Assembly: GCA_032251515.1 (NCBI GenBank)
Contig: JAVVDU010000003.1
Location: forward strand, 1-64,000
Length of the DNA: 64,000 bases
Reading direction: 5' to 3'
Source of the DNA: Carthagonibacter sp032251515
Lineage (GTDB): Bacteria > Gemmatimonadota > Gemmatimonadetes > Palauibacterales > Palauibacteraceae
Part shown: positions 20,458 through 29,553 of the stretch, piece after piece
How positions within the stretch are numbered: the stretch's first letter is position 1
Layout: every line of letters begins with the position of its first letter
Position numbers and translations under genes: made by a program
Notes under the pieces: generated by a model
Told to the model about the DNA's origin: nothing
Databases searched by the model: none
The model's input: the letters and a program-made list of their open reading frames with translations, nothing else

Positions 20458-20590
20458 GTCACTCCCGTCACTGTTTCACGCGGGACGGGGCCGGCGCTGC
20501 CCGCCGGTCGCCGATCCGGGTCGCCAGCCGCATCGCTCGCCTCCAAACGATCCTCATACCGGGCCGGCGCCCGGCGAGTTCCGTCACCCG

Positions 20591-21145
20591 TCACCCGTCG
20601 CGCAGGGCCTCCTGCAGCCACATCTCGTTCTCGGCCGACAGGCCCGTGTCAACGGGGGATGACGCGTCATGGTTCCCCGGGCCGGAAGTGGACCAGCGCC
20701 GGAGCAGGCGGATCGCGATCGCCCCTCCCACGAGCAGCGCCACGAACGGGAGCCCCCACACGAGGAGGTTGATTCCCCGGCGGCTCGGCTCGAGGAGGAT
20801 CCACTCCCCGTACCGGCTCACGAAGTAGGACTTCACCTCCTCGGGTGAGTCCCCCGCGGCCAGGCGCTCATGGACGAGCGCCTGCATCTCCCGCGACAGC
20901 TCCGCGTTCGACTCGAGGATCGACTGGTTCCGGCACACCGGACAGCGGAGCTGCGCCGACAACTCGGCTGCCTCGGCGTCCAGCCGCTCGGCCTCGGGAT
21001 CGGTCAGCGCCGTGCCGGTGGAGGGCGCCGGTCTCGTCCCGATGGGCTCCTGTGCGGCCCCCGCCGGCGCGCCGGCCAGGGCGGCGAAGAGAACCAGTCC
21101 CAGCGCCGCCGCCGCGCGGGCCGCCACGCCCGTCCGTCCGTTCAT
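20591..21145 (-). CDS. ccmH: cytochrome c maturation protein CcmH
   Basis: The 184-residue protein has a signal peptide (AAAALGLVLFAALAGAPAGA), the apocytochrome thiol motif C68-P-V-C71 in LRCPVCRNQSI, the family signature VKSYFVSRYGEWILLEPSRRG, and one C-terminal transmembrane helix (LLVWGLPFVALLVGGAIAIRLL). It reduces or holds the CXXCH cysteines of apocytochrome c in the periplasm for heme ligation by CcmF. Its ATG overlaps the ccmG stop (ATGA). It is the last gene of the ccm operon; no ccmI-like TPR extension is fused or adjacent. Confidence 0.92.
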   Translation of the reverse strand: MNGRTGVAARAAAALGLVLFAALAGAPAGAAQEPIGTRPAPSTGTALTDPEAERLDAEAAELSAQLRCPVCRNQSILESNAELSREMQALVHERLAAGDSPEEVKSYFVSRYGEWILLEPSRRGINLLVWGLPFVALLVGGAIAIRLLRRWSTSGPGNHDASSPVDTGLSAENEMWLQEALRDG

Positions 21146-21708
21146 CGTGCGCCTCCCGCCGTCGCGCCGTCGGCGCCGTCCCCGCGCGCGGCCGCCACGA
21201 GCGAGTCCACGGTCGGCCGGACGAGGTCCCAGGTGACCGGCCCCACCTTCTTGTGAGCGACCTGGCCGTCGGGACCGATGAAGAACGTCTCCGGCACGCC
21301 ATACACCCCGAAATCGATGGCGGTCCGCTGCGTCGGGTCCAGGAGGTGTGTCCAGTCGCCACCCAGCTGGGCCAGGAACCGGCGGGCGTTCTGCTCCGTG
21401 TCCTGGTACACGACCCCGAGCACCACCGCGTCCTCCGGGTCGTAGGTCCGATCCGCGAGCTTGAGCACGTCGTGCTCCTGCCGGCACGGGATGCACCACG
21501 AGGCCCAGAAGTTCAGCACCACCGCCTTGCCGCGCAGGTCCGCGAGGTCGACGGTGTCGCCGTCCATCGTCTCCAGTCGGAAGTCCGGGGCCGCCGCACC
21601 CTCCAGTGGCGAGGGCAGCGTGAACTTGTCCGTGCCCATCCCGTGCAGCAGGAGCCACAGGACGGGCACGGCAGCGAGCGGCAGGATCCAGGTCAGGTGC
21701 TTGCGCAT
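21142..21708 (-). CDS. ccmG: cytochrome c biogenesis thioredoxin CcmG/DsbE
   Basis: The 188-residue protein has an N-terminal membrane anchor (WILPLAAVPVLWLLL) and a periplasmic thioredoxin-like domain with active site C72-I-P-C75 in LNFWASWCIPCRQEH and cis-Pro loop YGVPETFFIGPDG. The GVPETF loop and WASWCxPC are the CcmG signature. It supplies reductant to CcmH and apocytochrome during System I maturation. It starts 4 bases after ccmF ends and overlaps ccmH by ATGA, so it is firmly in the operon. Confidence 0.93.
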   Translation of the reverse strand: MRKHLTWILPLAAVPVLWLLLHGMGTDKFTLPSPLEGAAAPDFRLETMDGDTVDLADLRGKAVVLNFWASWCIPCRQEHDVLKLADRTYDPEDAVVLGVVYQDTEQNARRFLAQLGGDWTHLLDPTQRTAIDFGVYGVPETFFIGPDGQVAHKKVGPVTWDLVRPTVDSLVAAARGDGADGATAGGAR

Positions 21709-21712
21709 CGCA

Positions 21713-23755
<2,043 letters not shown>

Positions 23756-23770
23756 GTCGTCACTCCCCCG

Positions 23771-24223
23771 TCACGTGGCGTCGCCGGGCTTCACCAGCGA
23801 CTCGTACATCTGCTCCGGCTTCACTCCCTCGTGCGGGGGCTCGTACTCGTTCGAGTGCTTGACCATCAGGTTCGTGGACTCGAACGTTCCGTCCTGACGG
23901 TAGTGCCCCTCGACGATCACGCCGATGCCTTCCTTGAACATGGACGGCGGTGCGCCGGTGCTCTTCACCGGCACCTCGCGCAGGCTGTCCTGCACCACGA
24001 AGCGCAGGTCCAGCGTCTCGGCGTCCCAGTTCACGGAGCCGGCCTTGATCTGTCCCCCGAGGCGCAACGGCCGGTCCATCACCTCCGCCCCGCGCGCCAG
24101 CAGCTCGCTGGGCGTGAGGAAGAAGACGACGTTCTCCTTGAGGCCGCCGGCGATCAGGAAGGCGAGTGCCCCCACGATGGCCAGCAGCCCGCCGCCGGCC
24201 CACAGCTTCTTCGATCGGTTCAT
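23771..24223 (-). CDS. ccmE: heme chaperone CcmE
   Basis: The 150-residue protein has an N-terminal anchor (LLAIVGALAFLIAGGL) and an OB-fold domain. His123 in VKHSNEYEPP is the residue that binds heme covalently in CcmE; the family usually shows KHDExY-PP, so the Asp is Ser here. LRLGGQIKAGSV is the conserved glycine-rich start of the OB fold. It carries heme from CcmC to CcmF in the periplasm. The ATG at 24223 has a GAGGA-type ribosome site upstream; it is 26 bases from ccmD. Confidence 0.94.
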   Translation of the reverse strand: MNRSKKLWAGGGLLAIVGALAFLIAGGLKENVVFFLTPSELLARGAEVMDRPLRLGGQIKAGSVNWDAETLDLRFVVQDSLREVPVKSTGAPPSMFKEGIGVIVEGHYRQDGTFESTNLMVKHSNEYEPPHEGVKPEQMYESLVKPGDAT

Positions 24224-24249
24224 GTCCCGTTCCTCGCTCCGGTTATCGG

Positions 24250-24423
24250 TCAGGCGGATGCGCCGGCGGCCGTCGGGCCCCCGGGTGCGTCCGCGCCGTC
24301 GTCCTCCCACTCCGCCACGGCCCGCGCGGCGCCGTCGAGGCGCCGGTTCGTCCGCCACGTGTACCACGCCAGGACGACCCACGTGAGGCCGTAGCCGGCC
24401 ACGATGAATCCGAGATTATCCAT
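24250..24423 (-). CDS. ccmD: heme exporter accessory protein CcmD (57 residues)
   Basis: A very short gene hidden between ccmC and ccmE. Reading 24423 to 24250 gives a 57-residue protein with one transmembrane helix (LGFIVAGYGLTWVVLAWYTW) followed by a basic cluster (RTNRRLD) and an acidic/Pro tail. This is the standard CcmD arrangement: one helix, positive-inside, Tyr-Gly near the helix start. CcmD stabilises CcmE with the CcmABC complex and helps release of heme-CcmE. Its ATG lies inside the last codons of ccmC (8-base overlap), so translation is coupled. Confidence 0.85.
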   Translation of the reverse strand: MDNLGFIVAGYGLTWVVLAWYTWRTNRRLDGAARAVAEWEDDGADAPGGPTAAGASA

Positions 24424-25087
24424 GGTACGCCATCCGCTCCTCGAGTTTCCCCTCGACCTCCGCGAGCCGGACGCGCCGCATCATCAGGTAGACGTAGATG
24501 AGCGTGAACGCCGCCAGGTTCAGCATCAGCGTCCACAGGATTTCCGGCGACACGGACCGCGGGCTGGACGGGGGCTGGTGGAGCGTGCGCCACCAGATCA
24601 CCGACAGGTAGACGATGGGGACGTTGGTGAACCCGATGATCCCCACGATCGCCGCCCAGCGGCCTCGCTTCTCCGGGTCGTCCGCGAAGCTGCGGATCGC
24701 CATGTATCCGACGTAGATGGCCAGCAGGATCGCCGTGGTGGTGAGGCGCGGGTCCCACGTCCACCAGACGCCCCACGTCGGCTTCCCCCACATGGAGCCC
24801 AGCGCGAGGGTGAGCGCCGTGAACACGACGCCGATCTCGGCCGAGCTCGCCGCCACTCGGTCCCAGCGCAGGTCGCGCTGGATCAGGTACAGCACGCTCA
24901 TCAGGAAGACGACGAAGAAGGCGAGGAACGCGAGCCACGCCGCCGGCACGTGCACGTACATCAGGCGCTGCACGTCGCCCTGCGCCGCATCGGCAGGCAC
25001 GACGAACAGGCCCACCCACGAGCCGGCCACGAAGGTGACCAGGGCGGCCAGGCCCACGAGGCGCGACAGGTTCGACTTCTCAGGCAC
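24416..25087 (-). CDS. ccmC: heme handling protein CcmC
   Basis: The 223-residue protein has six transmembrane helices and the WWD domain WGVWWTWDPRLTT. Flanking heme-ligand histidines are in LMYVHVPAAW and RTLHQPPS. CcmC loads heme onto CcmE. Two GTG codons compete: 25093 overlaps the ccmB stop, but GGAGGAG is 5 bases before the GTG at 25087, so that start is preferred (VPEKSNLSRL). The gene overlaps ccmD by 8 bases and follows ccmB by 2 bases. Confidence 0.93.
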   Translation of the reverse strand: MPEKSNLSRLVGLAALVTFVAGSWVGLFVVPADAAQGDVQRLMYVHVPAAWLAFLAFFVVFLMSVLYLIQRDLRWDRVAASSAEIGVVFTALTLALGSMWGKPTWGVWWTWDPRLTTTAILLAIYVGYMAIRSFADDPEKRGRWAAIVGIIGFTNVPIVYLSVIWWRTLHQPPSSPRSVSPEILWTLMLNLAAFTLIYVYLMMRRVRLAEVEGKLEERMAYHG

Positions 25088-25089
25088 GT

Positions 25090-25767
25090 TCACTCCTCCA
25101 GGGCGATCGGGAACACCCAGACGCAGATCACGAAGAAGATGACGTCGAACGCGGCGAGCAGGCGGAGCCAGATGCCCGTGCCCTGCATGGCGTCGCCGAC
25201 GACCACCGCCGTCGTCGCGTTCACGGCGCCCAGCAGCACGGGCACCAGAGCCGGAAACAGCAGCAGCGGGAGCATCACTTCCCGCGCTCTCAGGTTTACC
25301 GTCAGTGCGGCGTAGAAGGTCCCCACGATCGAGAAGCCGATCGTGCCGAGCAGCGCGATCCCCGCCAGCTCGAGAGCGTGCGGCCACATCTCGATCTGGA
25401 ACAGGATGGCGGCGGCCGGGAAGAGCACCAGTTCCACCGCGAGCAGCACCACCAGGTTGCCGATGAATTTGCCCAGGAAGATGGCGCGCGGGTCGCCCGG
25501 ATACATCCGGAGTCCCTCGATGCCGCCGCTCGTCTCCTCGCTCTGGTAGGTGCGGCTGAGCGACAGGATGCCCGTGAACGCGATCCCCACCCACAGCAGG
25601 CCGCCGGACACGCGCTGCAGGAGCACCGTGTCCGGCCCCAGGGCGAAGCTGAAGATGAACAGCACGAGGGCGGCGAAGAACGCCATCGCGTTGAAGCTCT
25701 GCTTCGTGCGGGCCTCGATCAGGAGGTCTTTCCACACGATGGCCCACCCGCGACGCAGGACGTCCAT
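25090..25767 (-). CDS. ccmB: heme ABC exporter membrane subunit CcmB
   Basis: The 225-residue protein has six hydrophobic segments. The family features are an N-terminal amphipathic helix (WKDLLIEARTKQS), a loop SRTYQSEETSGGIEGLRMYPGDP, and the helix GIALLGTIGFSIVGTFYAALT. With CcmA it forms the ABC unit needed to release heme-loaded CcmE. Its ATG is directly adjacent to the ccmA stop codon (no gap), so it is translationally coupled. Confidence 0.94.
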   Translation of the reverse strand: MDVLRRGWAIVWKDLLIEARTKQSFNAMAFFAALVLFIFSFALGPDTVLLQRVSGGLLWVGIAFTGILSLSRTYQSEETSGGIEGLRMYPGDPRAIFLGKFIGNLVVLLAVELVLFPAAAILFQIEMWPHALELAGIALLGTIGFSIVGTFYAALTVNLRAREVMLPLLLFPALVPVLLGAVNATTAVVVGDAMQGTGIWLRLLAAFDVIFFVICVWVFPIALEE

Positions 25768-26493
25768 TCAGGGCCTCTCCACGCCGAGGTCGCGGGCCGA
25801 CAGGTGCGTGGCGGCGGCCGCATCGTGGTCGACGAAGTGCAGCCGGCCGTCCCGCAGGAGCGCCGTCTGCTCCGCCCGGCGCGTCGCCTCACCCGCCTGG
25901 TGCGAGGCGAGAAGCACCGTGATGCCTTCGTCCCGGCATTCCCGGACGTACGCGTCCACGAGCGCCATGCCCTCGGTGTCCAGTCCGGCGTACGGCTCGT
26001 CGAGGAGGGCCAGCTCGATCCGCCGGATCCGCAGCTGGGCGAGGACCAGCCGCTTGCGCATCCCCGTCGAGAACGTCCGCACCCGCTGACCGGCGGCGCG
26101 CGCCAGGCCGACCCGCTCCAGCTCGCTTTCCAGCGTGGCGCCGGGGACGCGCAGGCCGGACATGCGCGCCGTGAAGCGCAGGTTCTCCTCCGCCGTCAGC
26201 TCGTCGTACACGTAACCGCGGACGGTCAGCAGGCCGGTGCGCTCCCGGATCTCGTCGGGGTGCGACCGGAGGGAGAAGCCGCAGACGGTGCCCTCGCCCC
26301 CGGACGGCCGGAGCAGGGTGGCGAGACACTTGAGGAGCGTGGTCTTTCCCGCCCCGTTGGGCCCCACGAGCGCGAGCGTCGTCCCGCGCTCGACGCGGAG
26401 ATCGATCCCTCGCAGCACGCGGTTCCAGCCGAACCGCTTCGACAGGCCGGCCAGCTCGACGGCGAGGCTTCCGGCCTCCACGGACGCGGTCAC
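25768..26493 (-). CDS. ccmA: heme ABC exporter ATPase CcmA
   Basis: The 241-residue ABC ATPase has Walker A GPNGAGKTTLLK, Walker B LALLDEPYAGLD and an H-loop (LLASHQ). The signature is FSTGMRKRL rather than LSGGQ; altered signatures of this kind are usual in CcmA-type ATPases. It hydrolyses ATP to drive CcmE release. The start is GTG 26493, just after the lipoprotein stop (19 bases); the frame continues upstream but antisense to the lipoprotein coding sense and without motifs. Ribosome site weak. Confidence 0.92.
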   Translation of the reverse strand: MTASVEAGSLAVELAGLSKRFGWNRVLRGIDLRVERGTTLALVGPNGAGKTTLLKCLATLLRPSGGEGTVCGFSLRSHPDEIRERTGLLTVRGYVYDELTAEENLRFTARMSGLRVPGATLESELERVGLARAAGQRVRTFSTGMRKRLVLAQLRIRRIELALLDEPYAGLDTEGMALVDAYVRECRDEGITVLLASHQAGEATRRAEQTALLRDGRLHFVDHDAAAATHLSARDLGVERP

Positions 26494-26512
26494 GCGGCTC
26501 GGCCCCGTGCGC

Positions 26513-27025
26513 CTACTCGCCCAGCCGCCGGGACAGCTGGTCGACCATGTAGTCGACGTACTGCCACGCCGGATGCGCCGCCGGAAGTTCCCGCACGCGG
26601 GCCCAGTTCGTGGGCTCGGTGGGCATGACGGCGGGCGTGTACACCGGCTCGATGTACAGGGTCGTGCCGCCACGGAACGGGCGGGCCCAGAACAGCAGCT
26701 TGATGTACTTCTCCGGCTCGCTGAGGTGCTGCGTGGGCGCGCTCTGGAACACGTTCGGAAGGTAGATCCACTCCGATTCCATTCGCGCGAGGTTCGTCGT
26801 GTCTCCGGCCGCCCGCTGGAACGACCGCGGCGTGATGTTGTCGGCCCGCAGCGTCTCCCACGCCCGCTGAATCACCGTGTCGGGCGGGGCCGCGATCCGG
26901 GCCTGGATCGCCTGTCCGGAGGGCCCCCGGGCCAGGCCGGTGGAGCCGCCGCCGCAGCCGGTGGCCGCCAGCGCCGCGCCGGCGAGGACCGCGAGTGCCG
27001 GGGTCCGTGAAAGTGGATGTCTCAT
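26513..27025 (-). CDS. unknown lipoprotein heading the ccm operon
   Basis: The 170-residue protein has a lipoprotein signal (ALAVLAGAALAATGC, Cys at about residue 24) and a Gly-rich linker. Its mature domain is rich in Trp/Tyr/Pro (WIYLPNVFQSAP, FWARPFRGGTTLYIEP, PAWQYVDYMVDQL), suggesting a small beta-sandwich at the inner face of the outer membrane. No family is recognised. It precedes ccmA by 19 bases and is probably cotranscribed with ccmABCDEFGH, yet nothing ties it to heme. A promoter candidate lies 118-124 bases upstream of its start. Confidence 0.7.
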   Translation of the reverse strand: MRHPLSRTPALAVLAGAALAATGCGGGSTGLARGPSGQAIQARIAAPPDTVIQRAWETLRADNITPRSFQRAAGDTTNLARMESEWIYLPNVFQSAPTQHLSEPEKYIKLLFWARPFRGGTTLYIEPVYTPAVMPTEPTNWARVRELPAAHPAWQYVDYMVDQLSRRLGE

Positions 27026-27143
27026 GCCTGTCCTCCTTGTGTCGCGGCACTCCGGCGCCTCGGAGCCGTGTCCCGCTGATGCGCGACGGGCCGCGGCGTC
27101 GCATGTGCAAGCGCCGGACCCGCCGGGTGCCGACCGGGGCGGG

Positions 27144-27172
27144 AAGATACGGAGACCGCGAAATCGCGTCCA
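27144..27172 (-). promoter_or_regulatory. candidate promoter for the lipoprotein-ccm operon
   Basis: On the minus strand TGGACG (27172-27167) and TATCTT (27149-27144) are separated by 17 bases. TGGACG matches four of six positions of TTGACA. The leader to the ATG at 27025 would be roughly 110 bases. Confidence 0.5.
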
Positions 27173-27312
27173 CTCGGGGGCAACCGGGCCGCGCGGCCCA
27201 CCGCGGGCGCCCGGACGAAACGTCCCCTCGCGTGTCGGAACGACCCGTATGGGACGAAAAGACCCAGCCGCTTGCCGGCGCGTGGCGCCGCTCGACGCGC
27301 GCGCGCCGTCTC

Positions 27313-27318
27313 CGTATC
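27313..27318 (+). promoter_or_regulatory. candidate -10 box for the phosphoglycerate mutase gene
   Basis: TATCTT within GTCTCCGTATCTTC, identical over 14 bases to the opposing minus-strand site. CTCGAC lies 16 bases upstream, a weak -35. The GTG start is at 27408. Confidence 0.42.
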
Positions 27319-27407
27319 TTCGCCCGCCGTTCGATGCCCGCCGCGCGGTGCGGTGCGGCCGAACGCGGATCCACGTCCGGCCACGGGCCGGACCCGGGAG
27401 GTGCGAG

Positions 27408-28625
27408 GTGGACCTTCACGACGTGCGGGCCCTGTCGGCTCCGGGAGACGGCCCGGCCCTCCTGCTGGTGCTCGACGGGCTGGGCGGCCTGGCTCGGGAG
27501 GCCGGCGGACCCACCGAGCTCGAGGCAGCGCGGACCCCGAACCTGGACCTGCTGGCCGGAGACGGGCGCGGAGCGCTCGGACTCCACGTCCCGGTCGCTC
27601 CCGGCGTCACGCCGGGCAGCGGACCGGGGCATCTGGCCCTGTTCGGGTACGATCCGCTCCGCTACCGGATCGGCCGCGGCGTGCTCGAGGGACTCGGCAT
27701 CGAGTTCGACCTCCGTCCGGGCGACGTGGCCGTGCGCGGCAACCTCTGTACGGTGGATGCGCAGGGGCGGGTGACCGACCGGCGCGCCGGCCGCATCCCC
27801 ACCGAGGAGGCGATCCCTGTGTGCCGGGCCCTCGACGAGATCGAGATCCCGGATGCGGAGGTGTTCGTGCGTTCCGTGAAGGAACACCGCTTCCTGCTCG
27901 TGCTCCGACTGCGCGAGGAGACCGGCGCCGACATCGCGGACACCGACCCGGAGCGGACAGGCGTCGCCCCCCTCGAGATACGTGCCCGCGACGCGGCCTC
28001 GGAGCCGGCCGCGCGCGCGGCGCGCGCCTGGCTCGAGGCAGTGCCGGAAGCGCTGGCCGGCCGCGAGCGGGCCAACATGGTGCTCCTGCGTGGCTTCGCG
28101 GCGCTGCCGGAGTGGCCCGGGTTCGCCGACGTGTTCGGCTGGAAGCCGGTCGCGGTCGCAGCCTACCCGATGTACCGGGGCGTGGCCCGCCTCGTGGGGA
28201 TGGATGCCGTGGAGGTGGCCGACGATCCCGCCGCTTTCGCGCCGGCCCTCCGGTCGGCGGCGGCAGGGCACGACTTCTTCTTCCTGCACGTGAAGGGCAC
28301 CGACAAGGCGGGCGAGGACGGCGACTTCGATCGCAAGGTGGCGGTCATCGAGGCGGTCGACAGGATCGTGCCCGACCTGCTCGAGGCAGCTCGGCCGGAG
28401 GTCCTGCTCGTCACGGGGGACCATTCGACGCCCGCCGTGATGCGATCGCACTCGTGGCATCCGGTTCCCTTCCTGCTGCACGGGGGACCGGCGCGCGGCG
28501 AGCCGGCCGGCACGCGCTTCGGCGAGGCCGCCTGCCGGGCGGGAACGATGGGAACGGTGCGAGGCTGCGACCTGATGGCGCTCCTCGCGGCCCGGGCGGG
28601 CCGGCTGTCCAAGTTCGGGGCCTGA
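27408..28625 (+). CDS. apgM: cofactor-independent phosphoglycerate mutase, archaeal ApgM type
   Basis: The 405-residue alkaline-phosphatase-superfamily enzyme interconverts 3- and 2-phosphoglycerate in glycolysis. Metal-site motifs are LLVLDGLGG (first Asp), TPGSGPGHLALFGYDP (with the catalytic Ser), HVKGTDKAGEDGDFDRK (Asp/His/Asp ligands) and VTGDHSTPAVMRSHSWHPVP. These are the ApgM signatures rather than those of bacterial GpmI. The GTG at 27408 has GGGAGG 7 bases upstream. It stands alone, 55 bases before the zinc-ribbon gene on the same strand. Confidence 0.9.
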   Translation: MDLHDVRALSAPGDGPALLLVLDGLGGLAREAGGPTELEAARTPNLDLLAGDGRGALGLHVPVAPGVTPGSGPGHLALFGYDPLRYRIGRGVLEGLGIEFDLRPGDVAVRGNLCTVDAQGRVTDRRAGRIPTEEAIPVCRALDEIEIPDAEVFVRSVKEHRFLLVLRLREETGADIADTDPERTGVAPLEIRARDAASEPAARAARAWLEAVPEALAGRERANMVLLRGFAALPEWPGFADVFGWKPVAVAAYPMYRGVARLVGMDAVEVADDPAAFAPALRSAAAGHDFFFLHVKGTDKAGEDGDFDRKVAVIEAVDRIVPDLLEAARPEVLLVTGDHSTPAVMRSHSWHPVPFLLHGGPARGEPAGTRFGEAACRAGTMGTVRGCDLMALLAARAGRLSKFGA

Positions 28626-28680
28626 CGGTGAGGGAAGGCGCCGCGGGGCGCCGCGGGTCGAAACCGGGAGAGGTGAGTTC

Positions 28681-29478
28681 ATGAGCTGTCCGAAATGCGG
28701 TGCGCAGGCGTCCGGGAAGTTCTGCTTCGAGTGCGGAGCCCCGCTGGCGGATCCGACGGCGAGCGGCGCGACGGATGGCGGGACCTGCACGGCGTGCGGG
28801 GCCGGCCTGGAGGAGGGAGCCCTGTTCTGCGCGGAGTGCGGAACGCCGGCCGGAAAGCGACCCCGCAAGCCCCTTGCCGCGTACCTGCCGTGGGCCATCT
28901 CGGGCGTGGCTCTCGTGGCGTTCGCCGTGGCGATCGCGCTGTTCATCCGCGGGCAGGCCGCCCCGCGCATCGGCGACATGCCGGTCACCGGCGGCCTGCC
29001 GGAGGCCCCGCGCGGCGAGCCGGGAGGCGGCATGGTGGACCTGTCGCAGATGTCGCCGCGCGAGGCGGCCGACCGCCTGTTCGAGCGTTCCATGCAGACC
29101 GAGGCGGAGGGAAACCGGGAGCGGGCGCAGTTCTTCGCCAACATGGCCGTGCAGGCCTACGACGCCGTCCCCCCGGAGCAGATCGACGGCGACGCGCGGT
29201 TCCACCTCGGCCTGCTGCACCTCCTGCAGGGTCAGATCGACCAGGCGCAGGCCGAGGTCGACGCGTTGCGGGAGACGCGGCCCGACCACCTGCTCGCCCT
29301 GATCGTGCAGGGGCGGATCCATGCCGCCCGGGGCGAAGCGGAGGCGGAGGCGGCGACGCTGGCGCGTTACCTGTCCGTGTTCGAGGGCGAGAGGGCGGCC
29401 GGACTTCCCGAGTACGAGGCGCACGTCACGCTCATGGACGCGGAGGCGGAGCGAGCCCGGGGCGCCGTGGGCGGCTGA
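28681..29478 (+). CDS. double zinc-ribbon membrane protein with TPR-like domain
   Basis: The 265-residue protein begins with two zinc ribbons (CPKCG...CFECG and CTACG...CAECG, residues 3-58). One transmembrane helix follows (WAISGVALVAFAVAIALFI, about 70-88). The C-terminal region (110-265) has TPR-like helical pairs: AERDR-type repeats are visible as RAQFFANMAVQAYDAV, FHLGLLHLLQGQIDQAQAEV and LIVQGRIHAARGEAEAE. The zinc ribbons are predicted cytoplasmic and the TPR periplasmic. Such DZR/TPR proteins are common and uncharacterised. The start has GAGAGG 6 bases upstream. Confidence 0.75.
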   Translation: MSCPKCGAQASGKFCFECGAPLADPTASGATDGGTCTACGAGLEEGALFCAECGTPAGKRPRKPLAAYLPWAISGVALVAFAVAIALFIRGQAAPRIGDMPVTGGLPEAPRGEPGGGMVDLSQMSPREAADRLFERSMQTEAEGNRERAQFFANMAVQAYDAVPPEQIDGDARFHLGLLHLLQGQIDQAQAEVDALRETRPDHLLALIVQGRIHAARGEAEAEAATLARYLSVFEGERAAGLPEYEAHVTLMDAEAERARGAVGG

Positions 29479-29497
29479 GCCCGGTGCTCCTCCGGGC
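29479..29497. terminator. weak hairpin between convergent genes
   Basis: GCCCGG and CCGGGC form a 6-bp stem with a 7-base loop just after the zinc-ribbon gene stop. No U-run follows on either strand, so it is at best a weak or Rho-assisted end. Confidence 0.25.
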
Positions 29498-29553
29498 CGG
29501 CCGACCCGGCGGTCCGCCCGGGCGCCGACCGTCGATGCCCGCGGCACGGAACG

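Larger units (their letters stand above)
27026..27407. other. 382-base divergent intergenic region with two matching promoter cores
   Basis: No gene is seen between the ccm-operon lipoprotein (minus) and the phosphoglycerate mutase (plus). The region holds the 14-mer GTCTCCGTATCTTC once on the plus strand (27306-27319) and once on the minus strand (27156-27143), pointing outward toward the two genes. This looks like paired divergent promoters. The 149 bases between them show no other clear repeat. Confidence 0.55.
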
